A DNA stretch of 33,800 bases from Alteromonadaceae bacterium Bs31 (GTDB taxonomy: Bacteria > Pseudomonadota > Gammaproteobacteria > Pseudomonadales > Cellvibrionaceae). The stretch lies in contig FXAI01000011.1 in NCBI GenBank assembly GCA_900177435.1, positions 96,658-130,457 of the forward strand. Direction: 5' to 3'. Position numbers and translations under genes: made by a program. Each line of letters starts with the position of its first letter. The stretch's first letter is position 1. The notes below the pieces were generated by a model that was given only the letters and a program-made list of their open reading frames with translations, searched no databases and was not told the DNA's origin. Shown here piece by piece: positions 17,502-26,047 of the stretch.

Positions 17502-18614
17502 CTAGTCAGCGAGATAGGCATCAATGGTTTCAATGCTGCCATCTTGTTTGTGCTGTAGCTCTGTCATTTTGATATTGCGAAGGTGGTCAATGCCACCTGA
17601 AAGCTGAGTATCATGGTAAAGCAGAAACCATTTTTCCTGAAATTTTACAATTGAGTGGTGTGTTGTCCACCCTAGTACCGGCTCTAAAATCGTACCACGC
17701 CATGTGAATGGGCCATAAGGTTTATCGGCGGTAGCGTATTGAATAGTGTGTCCTTCTCCCGTTGACCAGCTTAGATAATAGCGCCCTTGAAACTTGTGTA
17801 GCCAGGGAGCTTCGAAGAACATCCGCGCCTTATCGCCAAAGTTAATCAGGTTGCCGTTCTCGTCTAAAATGGGGATGGTTGTCAGCGGGTGGGCAAGGCT
17901 CACCATATCTTCAGCGAGTTGTGCCATTCTGGGCAGTAATGTGGGTGACTTGTCTTTTGGGTAAGAGTTTTCTGCTGAATATTGACCTGTTTGCCAGTGT
18001 TGTAGTTGTCCGCCGCGAATACCCCCTAAGTAGAGGTAATAGCTGCCATCGTCGTCTTTAAAAACTGCCGGGTCAATACTGTAGGAGCCTGCTATGGGCT
18101 CATTTAGTGGCTTGAATGGGCCTTGAGGTTTGCTGGCAGTGGCGACACCAATGCGGAATAGCCCATGTTGATCTTTTGCAGGAAAATACAGGTAGTAAGT
18201 ACCGTCTTTTTCTGCCGCATCCGGTGCCCACATCTGTTTGCTTGCCCAGGGAACTTCACCGAGGTGCAGCGCTGGGCCGTGATCTGTGACTGCGCCACCG
18301 ACAGTTTCGAGAGAGAAAACATGGTAGTCCTCCATGTTGTAATGTTGCCCTTCCGCTCCCGGTGCACTTTGGGTGTCGATGTCATGAGATGGGTAGATAA
18401 ATAATTTGCCTTCGAAAACATGGGCCGATGGGTCTGCTGTGTAAATATGACTGACAAGAGCCTGGTCTTTGAAGTGCCTGGCGGGGAGTGGAGCAGGGGT
18501 TTCTCTGCTTTCTTCCCTTGCTATGCTGCTGGCGCTAGGCAAGTCCGTGTTATCGCAACTGCTAATTGCTAAGGTGCACAGGAATAAAATAGAGTATTTC
18601 AAGTGGTTCGCCAT
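17502..18614 (-). CDS. Glycoside hydrolase family 43 lipoprotein
   Basis: The frame is open to 18668, but ATG 18614 gives a 370-residue protein that starts with a lipoprotein signal (lipobox ISSC, Cys20), so I use that. The five-bladed propeller of GH43 is indicated by three acidic residues in the expected order: Asp61 in YTADPSAHVFEGK (base), Asp181 in YSIDPAVF (pKa modulator) and Glu268 in FFEAPWLHK (acid). Blade motifs such as YYLYFPA, YYLYLGG and YYLSWSTG recur. GH43 enzymes cleave arabinose, xylose or galactose linkages; the specificity here is not readable. The lipid anchor suggests action at the cell surface or in the periplasm. A terminator separates it from the upstream PEP-CTERM gene, so it needs its own promoter within about 75 bp. 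Confidence 0.88.
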   Translation of the reverse strand: MANHLKYSILFLCTLAISSCDNTDLPSASSIAREESRETPAPLPARHFKDQALVSHIYTADPSAHVFEGKLFIYPSHDIDTQSAPGAEGQHYNMEDYHVFSLETVGGAVTDHGPALHLGEVPWASKQMWAPDAAEKDGTYYLYFPAKDQHGLFRIGVATASKPQGPFKPLNEPIAGSYSIDPAVFKDDDGSYYLYLGGIRGGQLQHWQTGQYSAENSYPKDKSPTLLPRMAQLAEDMVSLAHPLTTIPILDENGNLINFGDKARMFFEAPWLHKFQGRYYLSWSTGEGHTIQYATADKPYGPFTWRGTILEPVLGWTTHHSIVKFQEKWFLLYHDTQLSGGIDHLRNIKMTELQHKQDGSIETIDAYLAD

Positions 18615-18687
18615 AGTGTTATCCGCTGCATTATTATTGTTTAAGTTGCCTGGGGTTATTGTAACCACGGAGTCAAATTTTGGGCAA

Positions 18688-18718
18688 AAAAAAGCCGCGA
18701 TTCTATCGCGGCTTTTTT
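18688..18718. terminator. Bidirectional terminator after the PEP-CTERM gene
   Basis: AAAAAAGCCGCGA (18688-18700) pairs with TCGCGGCTTTTTT (18706-18718) over a 5-nt loop. With A and T runs on both flanks it can work in either direction. It lies 14 nt after the stop of the minus-strand PEP-CTERM gene. Confidence 0.9.
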
Positions 18719-18731
18719 ACTTGAGTAGTGT

Positions 18732-19565
18732 TTATTTCTTGGTTTTTTTTCTGATGGAGCCAGCAGCTAGCAGGGCGGTACCAAACAGAACCAGAGTGCC
18801 AGGAAGAGGAACCGGGTTAACGCTTACGGAAATACCATCGAGTTTCCAGAAATCGTTGCCGTCAGTAAACGAAACACCTTGCTCGTCAGTAATCCCGGTA
18901 AGGGTGCTGTTGTAGGCGCCCACTAACCAGTATTGTGAAAGCAGGCCGCCTTCGTTAACGGCTTCCGGACTATTCAGGTTGTCGATTTGATAATTACCGA
19001 TACCTGTCCAGCTACTACCTAAGGTATTCCAGGAGCCGCCTACAAAACTGTCTGGTGTGGCTGAGCCGGTGTAGGCCAGGATAGAGGATTCGCTGTTAGA
19101 AGCGTCAACCGTGCTGTCGCCTCGGTCTGCTCCGCGCCAGCCTGATGAAATAGCGTCCAGGCTTACGGCTTCGGTGAAGCTCAGAAGAAGCATGTCATAG
19201 GCGTTACCGGACCAGCGTTGTTCGTTGTTGTCTATGGCGTGCTCTCCTCCGCCTAGCGCAAACTCGGCTCCCAAGCCGCCGCCCCATTGGCCAACATCTA
19301 CTGGTGTAATGGAGTTGCTATAGCTGGTAAAGCCCACTACGCTAAGGCCAAGGTCTGCACTGCCACTGCTGGCGTAAGAGTAGACATACTCGCTGCCGTA
19401 CACGTCGCCCAGGAAAATTTTATCTATCAACTCAACCATTCCGCCCCAGCCATCGGCATCGGATACACTTGTGGGTTGTGTTAAGTCGAAATCGGCGGTG
19501 AGCGCATTGGCCAAGCATGGAGCAAAGAAAGCCAGTGCTGCTATTTTAAGTGATTTGCGTAACAT
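18732..19565 (-). CDS. PEP-CTERM-type (VPLPG) exosortase substrate, surface protein
   Basis: This 277-residue exported protein has an N-terminal signal (MLRKSLKIAALAFFAPCLANA) and a C-terminal tripartite sorting signal: VPLPG, a hydrophobic stretch (TLVLFGTALLAAG), then RKKTKK. That is the layout processed by exosortases. The central part has the segments YDMLLLSF, VSLDAISSGW and SSILAYTG, which recall the exosortase-dependent surface protein family XDP1, a link I hold with moderate confidence. Two ATGs lie in tandem (19568 and 19565); the second is better spaced from AGGAG. It is divergent from rfbA and has a sigma-54-like promoter 90-105 bp upstream of the start. It is probably released into or attached to the extracellular polysaccharide made by the neighbouring locus. 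Confidence 0.85.
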   Translation of the reverse strand: MLRKSLKIAALAFFAPCLANALTADFDLTQPTSVSDADGWGGMVELIDKIFLGDVYGSEYVYSYASSGSADLGLSVVGFTSYSNSITPVDVGQWGGGLGAEFALGGGEHAIDNNEQRWSGNAYDMLLLSFTEAVSLDAISSGWRGADRGDSTVDASNSESSILAYTGSATPDSFVGGSWNTLGSSWTGIGNYQIDNLNSPEAVNEGGLLSQYWLVGAYNSTLTGITDEQGVSFTDGNDFWKLDGISVSVNPVPLPGTLVLFGTALLAAGSIRKKTKK

Positions 19566-19654
19566 CATTAATCTCCTGAATCTTAACGCTAAATTTTGTT
19601 CACACTCATGTGTGGTAAAACTGATGCACTAATGAATACATTTGCGATCGTTGA

Positions 19655-19670
19655 AGCATATTGTGTGCCA
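19655..19670 (-). promoter_or_regulatory. Sigma-54-type (-24/-12) promoter for the PEP-CTERM gene
   Basis: The minus strand reads TGGCACACAATATGCT. The GG and GC are separated by exactly 10 bases, as sigma-54 requires; it differs from TGGCACG-N4-TTGCW at two positions. The predicted start is near 19644, giving a leader of about 77 nt before the AGGAG-ATG. It is the only good promoter I could place in front of this gene. Confidence 0.6.
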
Positions 19671-19727
19671 AGCTTGCAAAGCGCCTGTTTTATGGGGCTT
19701 GCGGGGAATTTAGGCTGCGGCGCGCGA

Positions 19728-19747
19728 ATCATCTCTGTAAAAATTTC
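19728..19747 (-). promoter_or_regulatory. Candidate upstream activator element shared by the two PEP-CTERM genes
   Basis: On the minus strand this reads GAAATTTTTA, 5 nt, ATGAT. The same 15 defined bases with the same spacing occur at 30559-30578 upstream of the mini PEP-CTERM gene, in the same orientation relative to its promoter. Here the element begins 77 bp upstream of the -24 motif. It is not a clear dyad. Confidence 0.4.
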
Positions 19748-19842
19748 TGACATCAAAAAAGCCTGGGGCACAGCTATTAAGTGATATCAAATCGGGTATC
19801 ATTGCAGGCCTTCAAGCCACGTTCATTAATCTGAGAGAGCGA

Positions 19843-20718
19843 ATGAGAAAAGGTATTGTTCTTGCGGGGGGCAGCGGAACCCGGCTTTACCCACTCACCC
19901 AGGTGGTCAGTAAACAACTGATGCCTGTGTATGATAAGCCAATGATTTACTATCCCATCGCCACGCTGATGCAGGCGGGTATTCGGGAGGTTCTGATTAT
20001 CAGCACTCCGGAGGAAATTCCTCGCTTCAAGCAGTTACTCGGCAGCGGCGAGGGGTGGGGTATATCCATAGAGTACGCTGTTCAGCCTTCCCCCGACGGC
20101 CTGGCGCAGGCTTTTATCATTGGCGAAGAATTTCTAGCGGGGCAGGCAGCTGCGCTCGTGCTTGGTGATAACCTCTTCTACGGTAATCAATTGGTTGAAG
20201 CGCTGCAGAGAGCCAATCAGCGCGAAGAAGGCACCGTATTCGGTTATCACGTTGCTAACCCCTGCGCCTATGGCGTGGTTGAGTTCGATCAAAACGGCAA
20301 GGCGCTTTCCATTGAGGAAAAACCGCAGACTCCGAAGTCGAACTACGCGGTACCCGGCCTCTATTTTTTCGACGAGAATGTTGTTGAGATAGCTCGACAG
20401 GTACAGCCTTCTCCGCGCGGCGAGCTGGAAATCACCGATGTCATTGAAAGCTATCTTCGTGATGGCAAGCTTAAGGTGGAAATCATGAGCCGTGGAACGG
20501 CCTGGCTTGATACGGGCACCCACGATTCCTTACTTGATGCTGCCACATTTATTTCTACTCTTGAAAAGCGTCAGGGTTTGAAAGTTAACTGCCCTGAGGA
20601 AGTGGCTTTCCGTAGTGGCTTTATCGATGCTGATCAGCTGCGCGCGCTCGCTGAGCCCCTGCGTAAAAGCGGTTACGGTGAATACTTGCTCGGACTACTA
20701 AATACGCAGGTGTTTTAA
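19843..20718 (+). CDS. rfbA: Glucose-1-phosphate thymidylyltransferase
   Basis: RmlA/RfbA joins dTTP and glucose 1-phosphate to give dTDP-glucose, the first step to dTDP-L-rhamnose. The 291 residues are the normal length. The nucleotide-binding loop [11 protein letters not shown] (9-19) is intact, followed by [15 protein letters not shown], the [11 protein letters not shown] substrate segment, LVLGDN and VPGLYFFD, all diagnostic. The GAGAGAG ribosome site at about 19832-19838 fixes ATG 19843. It opens the long plus-strand EPS operon, and the next gene overlaps its stop by one base. The divergent intergenic region holds no clear sigma-70 box that I can defend. Confidence 0.97.
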   Translation: MRKGIVLAGGSGTRLYPLTQVVSKQLMPVYDKPMIYYPIATLMQAGIREVLIISTPEEIPRFKQLLGSGEGWGISIEYAVQPSPDGLAQAFIIGEEFLAGQAAALVLGDNLFYGNQLVEALQRANQREEGTVFGYHVANPCAYGVVEFDQNGKALSIEEKPQTPKSNYAVPGLYFFDENVVEIARQVQPSPRGELEITDVIESYLRDGKLKVEIMSRGTAWLDTGTHDSLLDAATFISTLEKRQGLKVNCPEEVAFRSGFIDADQLRALAEPLRKSGYGEYLLGLLNTQVF

Positions 20719-21266
20719 TGGAATTTGTTAAAACGAGAATCCCTGATGTTGTTCTCCTAAAGCCAAAGGTGTATGGGGACGAGCGAGGGTTCTTTCTAGA
20801 AACGTTTCGCGCAAGCGAGTTTGCCGAGCACTGTTCCGAGCGCCCGTTTGTGCAGGATAATCACAGTTCATCAGGTCAAGGGGTGTTGCGCGGGCTGCAC
20901 TACCAGATGGAACAGACGCAGGGAAAGCTGGTACGCGTAGTGCGCGGTGAGGTTTTTGATGTGGCTGTGGATATGCGTAAAAGCTCTCCAACTTTTGGTC
21001 AATGGGTAGGTGCAGTGCTGTCTGAAAGCAACAAGCATCAGTTGTGGGTGCCCGAGGGCTTTGCCCACGGTTTTTACGTGATGAGCGAAATGGCCGAGTT
21101 TGTTTACAAATGTACCGACTATTACCTGCCGTCATCAGAGCAGTCCTTGCGTTGGGACGACCCAACTGTGGGTATTCAGTGGCCCTTGGTAAATGGTGAG
21201 CCGCCAGAAGTTTCCATTAAAGATGGCGAGGGTGCGAATTGGTCAGGGGCCAAATATTTTGAATAA
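20718..21266 (+). CDS. rfbC: dTDP-4-dehydrorhamnose 3,5-epimerase
   Basis: RmlC/RfbC epimerises dTDP-4-keto-6-deoxyglucose at C3 and C5. The 182-residue cupin has RGFFLETFR, the catalytic His61 in LRGLHYQ, the Asp in FDVAVDMR, WVPEGFAHGFYV and the FVYKCTDYY tyrosine region, so the active site is complete. The start ATG shares its A with the rfbA stop (TAATG), so the two are translationally coupled. The stop is followed four bases later by rfbD. Confidence 0.97.
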   Translation: MEFVKTRIPDVVLLKPKVYGDERGFFLETFRASEFAEHCSERPFVQDNHSSSGQGVLRGLHYQMEQTQGKLVRVVRGEVFDVAVDMRKSSPTFGQWVGAVLSESNKHQLWVPEGFAHGFYVMSEMAEFVYKCTDYYLPSSEQSLRWDDPTVGIQWPLVNGEPPEVSIKDGEGANWSGAKYFE

Positions 21267-21270
21267 AGCA

Positions 21271-22134
21271 ATGAAAGTATTGGTGGCAGGAAAGGGGCAG
21301 TTAGCCTGGGAGCTTGGTCGCACAGCACCGCAAAACGTTGAGCTGCATATTCATGACCGCGATGAGCTCGATATTACCGATGCTGAAGCGGTTAGGCAGC
21401 TCGTTGGGCAGCTGCGACCAGATGTCATTATCAATGCCGCTGCCTACACTAATGTGGATGGTGCTGAAGCGGATAAAGCTGCTGCATGGGCGGTGAACTG
21501 TACAGGGGTCGAAAACCTGTGCTTGGCGGCAAAAGAGTTTGACTGCTACCTGCTGCATATTTCTACGGATTTCGTGTTTGGTGGCAGGGCTGCAGTGCCC
21601 TATTTACCTGATGCTGCGACAGCACCGCTGGGTGTCTATGGGGCTAGCAAGTTCGCTGGAGAGCAGGCCGTCAGTCGGGTTTTGGCGGGAAACTGGGCTA
21701 TTATTCGAACAGCGTGGGTCTACTCATCCTTCGGTAATAATTTTGTAAAGACCATGATACGCTTGATGCAGCAGAAGCCCCAGCTCAGTATTATAAGTGA
21801 TCAAATTGGCAGCCCCACTTGGGCAAACACCCTGGCACTTACCTGCTGGCAGGCGGTGGCTGAGCGTCTGCAGGGCATCCATCACTGCACCAACGAAGGC
21901 GTCGCCAGCTGGTATGATTTCGCTGTTGCCATTCAGGAGCTGGCTTTGCAAAAGAAATTGCTGGAAAAGCCTATTCCGGTGTTGCCAATACCCACTGAAG
22001 CTTATCCCACTCCCGCTGAGCGGCCACGCTATAGTGTGATGAACAAGCAGTCCTTGCTTGAGGCCCTGCCTTCGGCGCCAAAACTGCATTGGCGAGCCGC
22101 ATTGTCAGAAATGCTGGACGAGCCTTTTTGTTAA
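21271..22134 (+). CDS. rfbD: dTDP-4-dehydrorhamnose reductase
   Basis: RmlD/RfbD reduces the 4-keto group with NAD(P)H to give dTDP-L-rhamnose. The frame is open from within rfbC (GTG-type starts near 21193), but ATG 21271 places the dinucleotide loop at the very N-terminus (MKVLVAGKGQLAWEL), giving 287 residues, normal for the family. The glycine motif is AGKGQL rather than the common GxxGQL. The SDR catalytic YGASK (Tyr/Lys) is present, as are STDFVFGG and TAWVYSSFGNNFVKTM. It lies between rfbC and rfbB in the operon. Confidence 0.95.
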   Translation: MKVLVAGKGQLAWELGRTAPQNVELHIHDRDELDITDAEAVRQLVGQLRPDVIINAAAYTNVDGAEADKAAAWAVNCTGVENLCLAAKEFDCYLLHISTDFVFGGRAAVPYLPDAATAPLGVYGASKFAGEQAVSRVLAGNWAIIRTAWVYSSFGNNFVKTMIRLMQQKPQLSIISDQIGSPTWANTLALTCWQAVAERLQGIHHCTNEGVASWYDFAVAIQELALQKKLLEKPIPVLPIPTEAYPTPAERPRYSVMNKQSLLEALPSAPKLHWRAALSEMLDEPFC

Positions 22135-22155
22135 CCTGTTAATTAGACTTTTATT

Positions 22156-23220
22156 ATGAGTGAATCATTACTTGTCACCGGCGGTGCTGGCTTTATTGGC
22201 GTCAACTTCGTCTACTATTGGTTGAATAAATACCCTAACGACAAAGTTGTAGTGCTGGATGCCCTTACCTATGCGGGAAACTTAAGTAGCCTGGATGGTG
22301 TGCAGTCCAATCCAAACTTTACCTTTGTGCAGGGAAATATTCTCGATCAGGCCTTGGTTGAATCCATTCTTAAAGAGCAGGGCATTACCAAGCTTGTGCA
22401 CTTTGCTGCTGAATCCCACGTGGACCGCTCAATTTCCGGACCGGATGCTTTTATTGAAACCAACGTGCTGGGCACGCATAGCCTTTTAAAAGCGGCGAAG
22501 AATGTCTGGTTGACAGGCGATGGCCTTGAGCATCGCTTCCATCATGTATCAACCGACGAGGTATACGGCACATTGGAGCCGAGCGACCCTCCTTTTAGCG
22601 AAACCACGTCTTATGCGCCAAACTCGCCTTACTCAGCAAGTAAAGCGGCCTCGGATCACTTGGTACGCTCTTATCTGCACACCTATGGCTTGCAGGTGAG
22701 TACCTCAAACTGCTCGAATAATTACGGCCCTTATCACTTTCCTGAAAAGTTGATCCCTCTGGTAATTACCAATATTTTGCGCGAAAAACCACTACCAGTG
22801 TACGGCGATGGCCAGCAAATTCGGGATTGGTTGTATGTTGACGACCACGCGCGCGGTATCGATCTGGTATTACAGCGGGGCCTTGTGGGAGAGTCATACA
22901 ACATTGGCGGTATCAATGAGTGGGCAAATATTGATATCGTAAAGCTTGTTTGTCAGATAATGACTAAAAAGTTTGCTGATAATCTAAAATTGCATGAGCA
23001 GTTCCCAGAAGCAAGATCTGTGATTGCCGGTAACCCAGAAGCTCTAATCGAATTTGTAACAGACCGGCCTGGCCATGACAGGCGCTACGCTATTGATCCA
23101 GCCAAGGCCAATGCTGAGCTGGGTTACCAACCGCTGGAAACCTTCGATAGCGGTATTGAGAAAACCATAGACTGGTATTTATCCCAAGAGAACTGGTGGA
23201 AAGCTTTATTAAAGGTTTAG
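22156..23220 (+). CDS. rfbB: dTDP-glucose 4,6-dehydratase
   Basis: RmlB/RfbB converts dTDP-glucose to the 4-keto-6-deoxy sugar. The 354-residue SDR protein has the NAD loop GGAGFIGVNFV (8-18), HFAAESHVDRS, the catalytic STDEVYG with the Asp-Glu pair, and YSASKAASDHLV (Tyr/Lys). Downstream SNCSNNYGPYHFPEKLIP and RDWLYVDDHARG confirm the substrate class. The gene order is A-C-D-B, so the complete dTDP-rhamnose set is present and the polymer is expected to contain rhamnose or a related deoxysugar. The next gene starts 12 bp downstream. Confidence 0.97.
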   Translation: MSESLLVTGGAGFIGVNFVYYWLNKYPNDKVVVLDALTYAGNLSSLDGVQSNPNFTFVQGNILDQALVESILKEQGITKLVHFAAESHVDRSISGPDAFIETNVLGTHSLLKAAKNVWLTGDGLEHRFHHVSTDEVYGTLEPSDPPFSETTSYAPNSPYSASKAASDHLVRSYLHTYGLQVSTSNCSNNYGPYHFPEKLIPLVITNILREKPLPVYGDGQQIRDWLYVDDHARGIDLVLQRGLVGESYNIGGINEWANIDIVKLVCQIMTKKFADNLKLHEQFPEARSVIAGNPEALIEFVTDRPGHDRRYAIDPAKANAELGYQPLETFDSGIEKTIDWYLSQENWWKALLKV

Positions 23221-23232
23221 GAAAACGCCAAT

Positions 23233-24699
23233 ATGTCAGAAGCCCCTGCAACTTCGGTACGCCCCAGCGGAGCAGCCTCCCTGAGTAAGTACAGCACAGT
23301 AGAAGTACGTCAACGGCGCTTGCTGCAAAACCACGATACTTTTATTCAGTGGGTGCAGCATATTCTGAACATTGCCTGTGTGTGTGCCTGCCTGGTATTG
23401 CTTACATTTACCGAGGTCGGGGAATTCAGCGTACCCTATCGTTCACTAATAGCCTTCACTGTATTGCTGATGATTCTGGTGTATAAATCCCAAGGTGTTT
23501 ATCGCCGTTTCGAAAATCTCGAAGGGGGTATACGTCAGTTGTGCAGGGCCTGGGGCATGGTGGTTATTCTTCTTGGGGTTTTATCCGCCCTTACGGGTGT
23601 GAATGATATTTTTTCCAAGCCGGTTATTCTTGAGTGGGGTGTATTCTCCATTGTGCTGCAAATTATCATTTTTGTAGCAACCTATAAAATCCATGCTTGG
23701 TATTCTCAACGTGTCCAGAAGCGCGTTCCAACTCTAGTTGTTGGCGCTGGAGATATGGCACGACACCTGGCGGAGCGTCTGACGTCGAATATCTGGTTAC
23801 CGGAAGTGGTCAAAGGCGTGATGACCCGAGGTGCTGTGCCGATTGAGTGGGAAGACAGCAATTACCCTTTTCTCGGCGATGTTGACAATATTGCGCAAGT
23901 AGTTAAAGAAAAAGGCATCAAGCGCATATACGTCGCGCTGGCCTTCAGTAATATCGACAAATTGAAAGATATTCAGGACCGGCTTAAGGACGTTAATGTT
24001 GATTTAATCTGGGCGCCCGACATTTTTTCTCTGAATTTGTTAAATCACAGTGTGCGAGAGATGGCTGGCGTACCGCTTATTAATCTCAATGAAACGCCAC
24101 TATTGGCAGGCGGGCCAGCTTTTCTGAAGTACAGCTTCGATAAGGTCTTTTCAGTTATTGCTTTGATTATCTTCAGCCCTTTGTTGCTCGCTATCGCTAC
24201 TATTATTAAAGCCACCTCCGAAGGCCCAATAATCTTTAAGCAGATTCGCGATGGTTGGGACGGTAGTCAGTTTTACGTCTATAAGTTCAGGAGTATGTAT
24301 GTGCATATGCCTGAAAAAGTGGTGAAGCAGGCCACCAAAGACGACCCTCGTATTACACCCATCGGTCGCTTTATCCGTCGTACCAGTATCGATGAATTAC
24401 CTCAACTTTTTAATGTGCTGGAAGGGAGTATGTCCCTGGTGGGGCCTCGACCGCATGCAATCTCTCACAATAAATATTATTCGGGCCAGGTAAAGCAGTA
24501 TCTCGCGCTACACAGAATTAAACCTGGCATGACGGGCCTCGCCCAAGTCAACGGTTATAGGGGAGAAACAGAAACCATCGAGTCGATGGAAAAGCGTGTG
24601 CATTTCGACTTGGAGTACATAAAAAACTGGTCGCTTTCTCTGGATATTAAAATCATTGTTAAAACACCCTTTGTACTGTTTTCTAAAAATGCCTACTAA
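23233..24699 (+). CDS. Undecaprenyl-phosphate glucose phosphotransferase (WcaJ-type)
   Basis: This membrane enzyme transfers a sugar phosphate, usually glucose 1-phosphate, from a UDP-sugar to undecaprenyl phosphate and so starts the repeat unit. The 488 residues show a cluster of N-terminal membrane helices (about 35-150), a nucleotide-binding-like middle domain beginning PTLVVGAGDMARHLA, another membrane helix near 310-330, and the catalytic C-terminal domain. That domain has GPIIFKQIRDGWDGSQF, YKFRSMYVH, RTSIDELPQLFNVLEGSMSLVGPRPHA and KPGMTGLAQVNGYRGET. This is the PF02397 sugar transferase layout of WcaJ/EpsE/GumD. Glucose is the most likely substrate but galactose cannot be excluded. 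It follows rfbB by 12 bp. Confidence 0.93.
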   Translation: MSEAPATSVRPSGAASLSKYSTVEVRQRRLLQNHDTFIQWVQHILNIACVCACLVLLTFTEVGEFSVPYRSLIAFTVLLMILVYKSQGVYRRFENLEGGIRQLCRAWGMVVILLGVLSALTGVNDIFSKPVILEWGVFSIVLQIIIFVATYKIHAWYSQRVQKRVPTLVVGAGDMARHLAERLTSNIWLPEVVKGVMTRGAVPIEWEDSNYPFLGDVDNIAQVVKEKGIKRIYVALAFSNIDKLKDIQDRLKDVNVDLIWAPDIFSLNLLNHSVREMAGVPLINLNETPLLAGGPAFLKYSFDKVFSVIALIIFSPLLLAIATIIKATSEGPIIFKQIRDGWDGSQFYVYKFRSMYVHMPEKVVKQATKDDPRITPIGRFIRRTSIDELPQLFNVLEGSMSLVGPRPHAISHNKYYSGQVKQYLALHRIKPGMTGLAQVNGYRGETETIESMEKRVHFDLEYIKNWSLSLDIKIIVKTPFVLFSKNAY

Positions 24700-24729
24700 A
24701 TTTAGAAGGTTGGTAAAGGGTTTGTTTAT

Positions 24730-25563
24730 ATGACCAGTGTTGTAATTCCCGCTCACAACGAGGAAACCGTAATAGCGCGCTGCCTTCAGGCTTTGGAGCC
24801 GGGCAGCTCCGAGATGGAAATAGTCGTGGTGTGTAATGGTTGCAAGGACCGCACGGCAGAAATAGCTCGAACCTTTGCTGGCGTTAAAGTTGTGGAAACA
24901 GATGTGCCCTCAAAGGCTAATGCGCTGAACCTAGGAGATAACAATGCCAGCTCTTTTCCGAGGGTCTATCTTGACGCAGACATTATGCTTTCACTGCAGG
25001 ACCTTACAACTACTGTTAACGTTGTTAGAGAAAGTACCGAAGTTCTCGCTGCCGCACCAACAATACAGTTCGACTTAAGCAAATCCAGCCTATTTGTTAA
25101 GGCTTTTTATTCTGTGTGGCAAAAGCTGCCATACTTCAGCACTAAGCACATGATTGGCTCTGGAATCTATATTCTCAGTGAGCAAGGGCGAAAGCGTTTC
25201 ACTGCTTTTCCCAATATTATTTCAGACGATGGGTATGTTAGATCTCTCTTTACGCCAGATGAGCGTAGAACAATCGATGGGGCAGTATTTAAAGTGTTTG
25301 CTCCATCTAACTTGAACAGCCTTATTAAGATTAAAACACGCGCAAGGTTTGGCAATATGGAAGTCGTGCATAAATATCCCGGCAGCAAACTCGGGGGTGA
25401 AAATAGCCCTTACTCCCTCTTGTCTCTGGTATTGAAGAAGCCGTGGCTGCTACCTGCAGCCTTTATATACGCCTACGTGCAGTGGCAGACCAAGCGCCTG
25501 AGTATGCAGCGGTTTAAATCTGAAGATTACACAACCTGGGAAAGAGATGAGTCCGCTCGCTAG
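24730..25563 (+). CDS. Glycosyltransferase family 2
   Basis: A 277-residue GT-A fold enzyme. It starts with TSVVIPAHNEETVI and EIVVVCNGCKDRTAE, followed by a YLDADIML segment whose DAD is the metal-binding DxD, and ISDDGYVRSLF with the Asp pair common near the catalytic base. A short hydrophobic segment near the C-terminus (LLPAAFIYAYV) may contact the membrane. It should add one sugar of the EPS repeat unit on the cytoplasmic face; donor and acceptor cannot be assigned. It lies 30 bp after the initiating transferase. Confidence 0.9.
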   Translation: MTSVVIPAHNEETVIARCLQALEPGSSEMEIVVVCNGCKDRTAEIARTFAGVKVVETDVPSKANALNLGDNNASSFPRVYLDADIMLSLQDLTTTVNVVRESTEVLAAAPTIQFDLSKSSLFVKAFYSVWQKLPYFSTKHMIGSGIYILSEQGRKRFTAFPNIISDDGYVRSLFTPDERRTIDGAVFKVFAPSNLNSLIKIKTRARFGNMEVVHKYPGSKLGGENSPYSLLSLVLKKPWLLPAAFIYAYVQWQTKRLSMQRFKSEDYTTWERDESAR

Positions 25564-25582
25564 GGGCGTTCTTTATTAAGGT

Positions 25583-26047
25583 ATGCAAATGATCAATCAG
25601 CAAAAAAAAATCTTGATGATTTCCTCTTCCGGGGGACATTGGGTGCAGATGAACCGGCTGATGCCTGCAATGGAGAATTACGAAGTGCATATGGCATGCA
25701 CGGAAAAAAGCTATCGCGAGGTTGCTAAGGGGCAGCACTTTTATCATGTACTGGATGCATCGCAAACCAGTAAGCTCCGTTTAATTGTTCAGGCCTTGAT
25801 GGTGCTCATGGTGTTGATACGGGTAAAGCCAGATGTGGTGCTCACTACTGGGGCTGCTCCTGGCTTTTTTGCACTCTTGTTTGCAAAAAAAATGGGCGCG
25901 AAAACTATTTGGCTGGACAGTATTGCTAATGTGCATGAATTGTCGCTTGCGGGAAAAAAAGCAAGGAAGTACGCCGATGTTTTTCTAACGCAGTGGCCGC
26001 ACTTGGCTAGCGACTCTGGCCCGGAATACTGCGGTACAGTGATATGA
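25583..26047 (+). CDS. Alg14-like membrane subunit of a split glycosyltransferase (PssD/CpsF type)
   Basis: A 154-residue protein with KILMISSSGGHWVQM at the N-terminus, DVVLTTGAAPGFFALLFAKKMGAKTIWLDSIAN in the middle and a C-terminal TQWPHLA segment. This is the Alg14/PssD family, which anchors and activates a catalytic Alg13-like partner to transfer GlcNAc, glucuronic acid or galactose to a lipid-linked sugar. The partner is the next gene, whose ATG overlaps this stop (ATGA). An ATG at 25589 is better spaced from the AAGG ribosome site and may be the true start. Confidence 0.88.
   Translation: MQMINQQKKILMISSSGGHWVQMNRLMPAMENYEVHMACTEKSYREVAKGQHFYHVLDASQTSKLRLIVQALMVLMVLIRVKPDVVLTTGAAPGFFALLFAKKMGAKTIWLDSIANVHELSLAGKKARKYADVFLTQWPHLASDSGPEYCGTVI

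Noticed and set aside
19704-19718. GG-N10-GC spacing on the plus strand upstream of rfbA
   Set aside because: The bases around the GG and GC (GGGAATT and GGCTGC) do not fit the sigma-54 consensus otherwise.
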